Positions 1 through 5,012 of a DNA stretch of 24,050 nucleotides are shown one piece after another. The first letter of the stretch is position 1, and each line of letters begins with the position of its first letter. This DNA is from JANQRV01 sp964533785 (GTDB lineage Bacteria; Bacteroidota; Bacteroidia; Chitinophagales; Saprospiraceae). Below the pieces are notes generated by a model, which made no database searches, was not told the DNA's origin, and saw only the letters and a list, made by a program, of their open reading frames with translations. The DNA lies in NCBI GenBank assembly GCA_964533785.1, contig CAZHNG010000066.1, forward strand, positions 1-24,050, written 5' to 3'. Position numbers and translations under genes: made by a program.

Positions 1-260
1 GGGAGGACCTTCCCCTTAAGGGGACCGAGGGGCAAGCGTAGGCCAACCCTGCCCCCTAACCCCCTGAAGGGGGAACTGCCACCCGCGAGTACCGGCACCG
101 CAAGCCAGCGGGAGGACCTTCCCCTTAAGGGGACCGAGGGGCAAGCGTAGGCCAACCCTGCCCCTAACCCCCTGAAGGGGGAACTGCCACCCGCGAGTAC
201 CGGCACTGCTGGATGGCGGGAAGACCTTCTCCTTCAGGGGACCGAGGGGCAGCGCGGGCC
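1..260. repeat. GC-rich tandem repeat, about 109-bp unit, 2.4 copies
   Basis: The unit starting at 1 recurs at 110 almost unchanged (period 109), and a third, partial and diverged copy runs from about 218 to 260. Each full unit holds a perfect 14-bp palindrome TCCCCTTAAGGGGA (11-24 and 120-133) and a second stem CCCCCT-GA-AGGGGG about 50 bp further on. The array ends about 20 bp from the stop codon of the DUF559 gene, and related units lie beyond that gene's start at 718-830. No reading frame in the unit looks coding. The window begins inside the array, so its true left end is unknown. Confidence 0.85.
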
Positions 261-279
261 CCCTTCACCCAAATCTTTT

Positions 280-663
280 CTACTTAAACCCTTCCAAATA
301 ACCCCTAATTCGCTCCAAAACAACATCCAGACCATTATTGACCTCCTCATTTTTAAACCGCATCACCTCGATACCCAATTCCCGCATAATTCGATCTCTT
401 TCCGCGTCATACGTTTGCTGTTCTTTTTCATTATGATATCCGCCATCAACTTCGATAACCAACTTGGCTTGGTGACAATAGAAGTCCGCAACAAAGTTGT
501 TTAAGGGATGCTGCCTTCTAAATTTGAAACCCAATAATTGTTTTTTACGCAACTGCTCCCATAAGATTTCTTCCGCTTTTGTCTGCCGATTTCTCAGGTT
601 TTGCGCGTTTTGAAAGGTGCTGGCTTTGGCGCCGTAGTGCATGGTAGGTTTGTTGTCTTGCAT
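280..663 (-). CDS. DUF559 endonuclease-domain protein (Vsr-like PD-(D/E)XK fold)
   Basis: This 127-residue protein is one compact DUF559 domain, the usual size for the family. An N-terminal helical part (residues 18-45) contains the typical RxxxTxAEExLWxxLR pattern. The core LLGFKFRRQHPL then leads to the probable nuclease site: D60 in FVADFYC, then E71 and D73 in KLVIEVDGGYH. The family is related to very-short-patch-repair and restriction-type endonucleases, and its cellular role is not established. The start chosen is ATG at 663; ATG at residue 8 is an alternative. No Shine-Dalgarno site is visible. The gene is bracketed closely by copies of one GC-rich repeat, which suggests a mobile or repeat-associated unit. 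Confidence 0.85.
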   Translation of the reverse strand: MQDNKPTMHYGAKASTFQNAQNLRNRQTKAEEILWEQLRKKQLLGFKFRRQHPLNNFVADFYCHQAKLVIEVDGGYHNEKEQQTYDAERDRIMRELGIEVMRFKNEEVNNGLDVVLERIRGYLEGFK

Positions 664-717
664 GGGTATTGTGTTTAGTTTTAGAAATACTTAATTCGTT
701 CTGCCACACCTTCCACT

Positions 718-830
718 GCTTGCGGGAGGAACTTCCCCTGAAGGGGGAACTGCCACCCGCGAGTACCGGCACCGCAAGCCAGCGGGAGGACCTTCCCCTT
801 AAGGGGACCGAGGGGCAAGCGTAGGCCCCA
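718..830. repeat. Second cluster of the GC-rich repeat, upstream of the DUF559 gene
   Basis: The region repeats parts of the 1-217 unit in a rearranged order: a CCCCTGAAGGGGG stem, the segment ending in accggcaccgcaagccagc, and then the 14-bp palindrome TCCCCTTAAGGGGA at 794-807 followed by accgaggggcaagcgtaggc. It starts about 55 bp upstream of the DUF559 start codon, so the gene lies between two clusters of one repeat family. No coding signal is seen here. Confidence 0.8.
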
Positions 831-927
831 ATACCAACTTTAATTACACAAGTTACAAAATAAAACCACAAATTGTGTTTTTTTAATAGAATAATGACCT
901 CGTTCTTCATCAAACTATACTTGACGC

Positions 928-1018
928 GAAGTGGTTTGGGACTTCCCTAACCTACTTCGGTCAGTATATACCGTACTTGAAGATGGTTTGGGTTCCCAAA
1001 CCACTTCAACGCCGGTAT
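928..1018. repeat. Nested inverted repeats in a non-coding stretch
   Basis: The stretch 831-1151 holds no credible gene. Its main content is a pair of perfect 14-bp arms, GAAGTGGTTTGGGA at 928-941 and its complement at 994-1007. The right arm can instead fold with a nearer copy to make an imperfect palindrome from ATACCG (968-973) to CGGTAT (1013-1018), with GGTTTGGG/CCCAAACC (985-992/995-1002) around a 2-nt loop. There is no T-run, so this does not look like a standard terminator. It could be a remnant of a small mobile element or a regulatory hairpin ahead of the TIR gene. Confidence 0.6.
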
Positions 1019-1151
1019 AGGTTGGTAGCAAAAGCGAACGTGCTTTCTGTTTTTTCAGTTTTCGGAAGTCTCTTTTTAAAGGCCTATTGTCTATTACCTC
1101 TTTCTGGTCACATTTTTATATCTTAACCCTTGGTCCAAATACTTCCAGCCA

Positions 1152-1568
1152 ATGAAGCATATTTTTATCAACTACCGGATGCGAGATACGACCTTTGAAG
1201 CGGCTTACTTAAAGATCAGGATAGAAAATCGCTTTGAGAATGTAGAGGTTTTTAAAGATACCCGTTCTACAAGAGCCGGGGATAATTTGGGAGAGCAAAT
1301 CTTTCCTGCATTAGATCGTGCAGATCTAGTGCTTTCGTTGATAGATCCCAATTGGTTGAACCATCCTCATCCTGATACAAATAAAAAATTATTGAATCGA
1401 TTACATTATGAGGAGGATTGGGTAAGGAGGGAAATCGAATATCTTCATGACCAGGGAAAATTAGATCTATTGATCCCGGTTAATTTTAGGGAGGCTTACA
1501 TTCCCTCTACCGAGGAGTGCTCAATTCATCTACCCCCAAAACTACAGTGTTTTCAGTTCTGCCAATAA
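1152..1568 (+). CDS. TIR-domain protein, N-terminal piece of a broken TIR-STAND-FGE gene
   Basis: These 138 residues form a nearly complete TIR domain. Strand A is KHIFINYRMRDT, the BB-loop region is VFKDTRSTRAGDNLGEQI (34-50), and strand D is LVLSLIDPNWL. The segment EEDWVRREIEYL (W90, E94) matches the position of the catalytic Glu of NAD-cleaving TIR domains such as SARM1. The frame ends at a TAA about 20 residues after the last TIR strand (LLIPVNF). The +1 frame then carries on with a plausible linker (KLYHYIRRDSPESDLE), stops at TGA 1615-1617, and continues into the downstream STAND protein. I infer one ancestral gene split by a frameshift and a nonsense change. If translated alone, the product would be a free TIR domain with an altered C-terminus. 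Confidence 0.75.
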   Translation: MKHIFINYRMRDTTFEAAYLKIRIENRFENVEVFKDTRSTRAGDNLGEQIFPALDRADLVLSLIDPNWLNHPHPDTNKKLLNRLHYEEDWVRREIEYLHDQGKLDLLIPVNFREAYIPSTEECSIHLPPKLQCFQFCQ

Positions 1569-1641
1569 GCTTTATCACTATATTAGAAGAGACAGTCCAG
1601 AATCTGATCTAGAATGATTACTCGATAACATAAAAGACAGG
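1510..1641 (+). other. Frameshift and in-frame TGA separating the TIR and STAND parts
   Basis: Coding sense moves from the frame of the TIR gene to the +1 frame somewhere between about 1510 and 1568. The +1 frame reads KLYHYIRRDSPESDLE, then TGA at 1615-1617, then LLDNIKDRLGLSERA without a break into the downstream protein. A single base change in the TGA would give Trp (DLEWLLDNIKDRL), a normal helix. There is no ATG in the downstream frame near this point, so the second product would need TTG 1642, GTG 1675 or readthrough. Two lesions within about 100 bp favour decay or local sequence error over programmed recoding. Confidence 0.6.
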
Positions 1642-3918
1642 TTGGGATTGTCAGAAAGGGCTCATGCTAAACAGGTGGATGAGTTGGTCAAGCCCAATTT
1701 AGTGGAAGACCATTTCCCATTAGTAAAAGAACTAAAAATCAAATCCCCTGCATCTCTTAATCCTTATAAGGGCCTTCGGCCTTTCAAACGGGAAGATGCC
1801 CGGTTATTCTTCGGCCGCAACCAGGAAGTTTATCAGCTTTGTCATCAAATTCTCCTGGAAGAACATCCCCAGTTACTATTATTGGATGGATATAGCGGAA
1901 CCGGTAAATCCTCTTTATTGCAGGCAGGCATCATTCCACGAGTACAAGCGAAAGGATGGTCAGTAGAATATGGCCGAAGGGAGGAGGATGAACTAAAGGG
2001 ACTACCGGGGGTACTTTTAAGCTTGTTGGAAAGAATCAAAGGAAATAATCATCCTACCTTAATCATTATCGATCAGGTAGAAGAAGCCGTTACCAACCCT
2101 ATTAAGGACGAAAAAAATGAATTGGCGCTTTTTTTTGATTTACTGGAGAGGACACTGCTGAATACTACTTACAAATTTGTTCTGGGTTTTCGTAGTGAAT
2201 ATACCTCTCGCCTTAAGCATTACCTAGGAGATCTGGAGCACACGCAAACTACTTTACAGCTGCTCACCTTTGAAGGTGCGGTGGAGGCCATTAGAGGAGT
2301 TTATGACAATACCACTTTGCGCAATCGTTACAAAATCAATTTTAGCGACCCACGATTACCCGAAAAAATAGCCAGTCATTTATTCGGTCAAGGAGATAAT
2401 TACCATTTAGCTCCCTTGTTGCAAGTTAACATGGAAATATTATACGAAAGTGCTAAAGGAAACCGTAAGGATGGCAAAGCACTGATCACCCCACACTTAT
2501 TTGAGAACAATTTGATGCCCAGTTACTCCACCTTACTGGATCATTTTCTAGACCAAATGGAATATGGAAACACCAGTGCAGAACAAAGGCAGATCCTGGA
2601 GATCCTCGATTTTTATGTGGAAGATAAGCCCGCTTCGGCATTGCGGCAAGACAGTACCTTTGACGAACATTTCCAGCATTACGATCGGGCGAGAACCATC
2701 CTACATAACCTCAAGGATCTATACTTATTGACCAGTCTGGAAAAAGGCACCCGCCTTACTCATGACGTATTGGCTCCTTTGGTACGGCAACGTTTTTTAG
2801 ATGTCTCCGGAGCGGAGGATGTAAAATTGAGATCAACTTCTCAGAAATTGTATCTAAAAGAGGTCAGAGATCAGATCTTACATCTTCAATACGAGCCGGC
2901 AGCTCAAAATCTGTTGGAGATCGTCACCGAATTGAATTACCGAATTGAGGATATTGTTCCGGAGTTGATGGGAGTCAGTTTTGTATTTAACGAAACAAAA
3001 CAGGTTGAAAAAGCACTTTCTTTACTTCAGCCGATCAGCCGGTTGGAGGCCTATCCCTGGTTAAGGAAAGAGCTCGAAGGACAGGTGAATGAGGAAAAGA
3101 TAAGCCGGCTGCTAGAACGAGTGAAACCTAGGGAATACGACAAGATCTACTTCAGGTATTATCCGAAAATGATTGACATAAAGGGCGGCAACTTTTTGAG
3201 AGAGAATCAGGAAGTCAGCCTATCTACTTTCAAAATGGCCCAGTATCAAACTACCTTCTGGCAATACGGCATTTATGCTCTTATCAATAAAATAGACCTC
3301 AAAGATCTTGAACCCAGTTGGGGGATTGATGGGAATAACCCGGTAGTCAATGTGAAATGGTACGATGCCATTGTTTTTGCTAATTGGCTAAGCAAAAAAC
3401 ACGGGCTAACACCGGTTTATGAAGTTTTAGATGATCAGAAAGATCCGAATAATCTAAATGACAGAGACGAAATTAAGTGGCTGGTTAAGGTTAACTGGGA
3501 AGCAAATGGATACCGCTTGCCCACCGAAGCTGAATGGGAATATGCAGCCAGGGGAGGCAGCCTTGAAGTAAACCGGAATTATAAGTATGCCGGGAGCAAT
3601 AACATAGATGAAGTGGCTTGGTATGATAAGAATGCTAAGCGTACCATGCCCGTTGGTCAAAAGAAAGCCAATGGACTGAACCTTTTTGACATGAGCGGAA
3701 ATGTGTGGGAATGGTGCTGGGATTGGCGTGGCGATTATTCAGCTTCTAGACAAAATGATCCCAAAGGGCCAGAAAAAGGTAAATATCGCGTTTTGCGTGG
3801 CGGCTCCTGGTACGGCGACGATTACGATTGTGAGGTGTCCTCCCGCTTCAGCTACAACAGTCCTTACGACAGGGGCGACGATATCGGTTTCCGTCTCTCC
3901 CAGGGCTTTACCCCCTGA
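1642..3918 (+). CDS. nSTAND NTPase with C-terminal FGE-sulfatase (C-type-lectin fold) domain; DGR target
   Basis: Positions are counted from TTG 1642, which is a guess since the true start was probably the upstream TIR gene. Residues 40-60 (NPYKGLRPFKREDARLFFGR) are the entry motif of the novel-STAND family. Walker A is GYSGTGKSS (83-91), and Walker B is LIIIDQVEE (140-148), followed by FVLGFRSEY. A helical middle part (about 250-500) looks like a winged-helix/superstructure linker. An FGE-sulfatase domain runs from M510 to the end with RLPTEAEWEYAARGG, NVWEWCWDW, RVLRGGSW and GFRL. This architecture belongs to diversifying conflict proteins: a variable lectin-fold sensor, a STAND switch and, upstream, a TIR effector. 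The last 40 residues carry a DGR-type variable region. In a STAND protein, NTP-driven oligomerisation would normally activate the effector, but here the link to TIR is broken. Confidence 0.8.
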   Translation: MGLSERAHAKQVDELVKPNLVEDHFPLVKELKIKSPASLNPYKGLRPFKREDARLFFGRNQEVYQLCHQILLEEHPQLLLLDGYSGTGKSSLLQAGIIPRVQAKGWSVEYGRREEDELKGLPGVLLSLLERIKGNNHPTLIIIDQVEEAVTNPIKDEKNELALFFDLLERTLLNTTYKFVLGFRSEYTSRLKHYLGDLEHTQTTLQLLTFEGAVEAIRGVYDNTTLRNRYKINFSDPRLPEKIASHLFGQGDNYHLAPLLQVNMEILYESAKGNRKDGKALITPHLFENNLMPSYSTLLDHFLDQMEYGNTSAEQRQILEILDFYVEDKPASALRQDSTFDEHFQHYDRARTILHNLKDLYLLTSLEKGTRLTHDVLAPLVRQRFLDVSGAEDVKLRSTSQKLYLKEVRDQILHLQYEPAAQNLLEIVTELNYRIEDIVPELMGVSFVFNETKQVEKALSLLQPISRLEAYPWLRKELEGQVNEEKISRLLERVKPREYDKIYFRYYPKMIDIKGGNFLRENQEVSLSTFKMAQYQTTFWQYGIYALINKIDLKDLEPSWGIDGNNPVVNVKWYDAIVFANWLSKKHGLTPVYEVLDDQKDPNNLNDRDEIKWLVKVNWEANGYRLPTEAEWEYAARGGSLEVNRNYKYAGSNNIDEVAWYDKNAKRTMPVGQKKANGLNLFDMSGNVWEWCWDWRGDYSASRQNDPKGPEKGKYRVLRGGSWYGDDYDCEVSSRFSYNSPYDRGDDIGFRLSQGFTP
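3787..3918 (+). other. Candidate DGR variable region (VR) at the 3' end of the FGE domain
   Basis: After the conserved RVLRGGSW, nearly all non-conserved codons are of the kind made from AAC/AAT by changing only A: TAC, GGC, GAC, GAT, TAC, GAT (3811-3828), TCC (3841), TTC, AGC, TAC, AAC, AGT (3847-3861), TAC, GAC (3865-3870) and GGC, GAC, GAT (3874-3882). Conserved anchors (C, R, P, R, GFRL) sit between them. The pattern fits adenine-specific mutagenic retrohoming in C-type-lectin DGR targets. The invariant 3' end (about 3883-3920, with GGCTTTACCCCCTGACC) would be the initiation-of-mutagenic-homology segment. No template repeat or reverse transcriptase was found in this window, so any DGR would act from elsewhere. 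Confidence 0.7.
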
Positions 3919-3928
3919 CCCTTTCTTG

Positions 3929-3986
3929 TCTACCGTAGCTTTCGCCGACGCCCGTAGCTATGGCGAAGGGCTGTAGCGTAGGTAGA
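3929..3986. repeat. Large hairpin/cruciform immediately after the VR
   Basis: TCTACC (3929-3934) pairs with GGTAGA (3981-3986). Inside it, AGC+TTCGCC (3937-3946) pairs with GGCGAA+GCT (3962-3972). The direct repeat CCGTAGCT occurs at 3933-3940 and 3952-3959. It begins 10 bp after the stop codon of the VR-bearing gene. DGR variable regions are known to be followed by hairpins that help select the target, so the position is meaningful. It lacks a following T-run and is not a clear terminator. Confidence 0.55.
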
Positions 3987-4005
3987 TACCCTTTTACTTT
4001 TTTGA

Positions 4006-4034
4006 AGGCGCGAAGCGCCTCGGCCCCAATTTTT
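4006..4034 (+). terminator. Possible terminator after the STAND-FGE gene
   Basis: AGGCGC (4006-4011) and GCGCCT (4015-4020) form a short GC-rich stem with a GAA loop, followed by a run of five T at 4030-4034. This would end the plus-strand transcript. The rest of 3987-4155 shows nothing recognisable. Confidence 0.45.
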
Positions 4035-4155
4035 AGGAGCGTTTTTTACTAGTTTTAACTGATGTGTTGTTAGCTAGGGGTTAGTTGGGTTAATATCAAT
4101 TTGTACCCAAGGTTATACCCCGTTAATTCATTGCAATTGAGTATTTAGCAAGACC

Positions 4156-4668
4156 TTACCCTTGAATCCTCCCTCCCTTATTACGCTTAACCGCAGCAGC
4201 CTTAGCCTCGTCAACCACCCGCTGCACTTTCTCCGATAACCGCTGTGGAATAAACCGTGGCTGTGGCATAACCTCAACAATATCCAACGTTATCCTTTGT
4301 TGATAATGGTACTTAAACATATCAAGGTCAAACGAGACCGAAGGCGTTTCCCGGAAATATTCATCGATAGTAGTATACCACAGATTTTGAAAATGTTCCA
4401 GCCATTGTTGCTGAGAATAGTTTTCTAGTAACGATGCCGGGATTGGTGTAAACAAGGAAAGTGTTCCATCACCTTCGCTAGGAGGGGCGGCTTCATCTGC
4501 TTCTAGCATTAGAACTAGCGTAATCCCTTCAAAATTATCGGTATAGTGCCATACCTCGAATTGGGTGGAAAGAATGTAATTGACTTTACCCATCGTGTCA
4601 TACAAAGTATCACAAAGGTTGACTGAAACTAAATTATCTACATCCGATATGACGAATCTTTTATACAT
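4156..4668 (-). CDS. Hypothetical protein, 170 residues, unrecognised
   Basis: I do not recognise this protein. It starts at ATG 4668 (MYKRFVISDVDNLVSV) with no signal peptide or membrane segment, so it is probably cytoplasmic. The N-terminal half alternates short beta-like stretches (NYILSTQFEVWHY, GITLVLMLEAD). The middle is rich in aromatic residues and acids (QQWLEHFQNLWYTTIDEYF), and the C-terminus is a basic helix (KVQRVVDEAKAAAVKRNKGG). It lies 10 nt downstream of a decayed-looking frame on the same strand and could be co-transcribed with it. Codon use looks like real coding sequence. Confidence 0.6.
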   Translation of the reverse strand: MYKRFVISDVDNLVSVNLCDTLYDTMGKVNYILSTQFEVWHYTDNFEGITLVLMLEADEAAPPSEGDGTLSLFTPIPASLLENYSQQQWLEHFQNLWYTTIDEYFRETPSVSFDLDMFKYHYQQRITLDIVEVMPQPRFIPQRLSEKVQRVVDEAKAAAVKRNKGGRIQG

Positions 4669-4678
4669 GCCTTTTGTT

Positions 4679-4931
4679 TTAGCCTTTCACCGGATTTCCT
4701 GGTGGCCGAATCAATGTACTTTCCGGTTTAATCCGTTCCGGTAAAAACTTATAAGCTAATATAAGGGATATTTCGGCAGCTTTGCAAGTTTCGTAAGTGC
4801 CGCTGTTTAGTTTACAAACAATCCCAATTGCTTCCGGTATTCGTCTTTGGCAAGTATAATATTGGTAAAAAGTCAGCATCCAAAATTGCGAGATACTCCT
4901 CGCCTTCAGCACTAGGATTGATCCTTGTCAC
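4679..4931 (-). pseudogene. Probable decayed small gene upstream of the 170-residue hypothetical
   Basis: No single frame gives a convincing protein. One frame (GTG 4912 to TAA 4679) ends in a reasonable stretch, ETCKAAEISLILAYKFLPER, but begins poorly. Another frame from GTG 4931 reads SAEGEEYLAILDADFL before stopping. The third reads DEYRKQLGLFVN in the middle. Joined, these make a plausible acidic helical protein of about 80 residues, so I infer an old gene with two frameshifts. The alternative is that the GTG 4912 frame is real and encodes a 77-residue protein of unknown role. Part of the region (4851-4886) resembles a non-coding stretch at 11301-11344. Confidence 0.35.
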
Positions 4932-4939
4932 CTCTCAAC

Positions 4940-4953
4940 TTGATTTTTATCAA
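4940..4953 (+). promoter_or_regulatory. FNR/CRP-type palindrome upstream of ppsA
   Basis: TTGAT-TTTT-ATCAA is an exact match to the TTGAT-N4-ATCAA box bound by FNR-type regulators. It lies 60 bp upstream of the ppsA ATG. A -7-like element TATATTTT follows at 4974-4981. If that is used, the box centre would lie roughly 40 bp before the transcription start, a normal activating position. No clear -33 TTTG is seen, which suits an activator-dependent promoter. Confidence 0.45.
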
Positions 4954-5012
4954 TCTCCATCACCACTCGATTCTATATTTTTATAGCGTGAATTAAACAA
5001 CACCAAAACAAT

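Noticed and set aside
1..260. CRISPR array
   Set aside because: The 109-bp units are contiguous and nearly identical throughout, with no unique spacers.
545..913. A minus-strand open frame across the GC-rich repeats and the DUF559 start
   Set aside because: It reads through repeat DNA and the opposite frame of the nuclease gene, with low-complexity Ser/Arg content.
1615..1617. TGA read as Trp or selenocysteine (alternative code)
   Set aside because: TGA ends several intact genes here (for example pstS and the STAND-FGE gene), and no selenocysteine hairpin is evident.
3701..3976. A 91-residue open frame overlapping the end of the STAND-FGE gene
   Set aside because: It lies in a different frame over the variable region and has no domain; the FGE frame explains the sequence fully.
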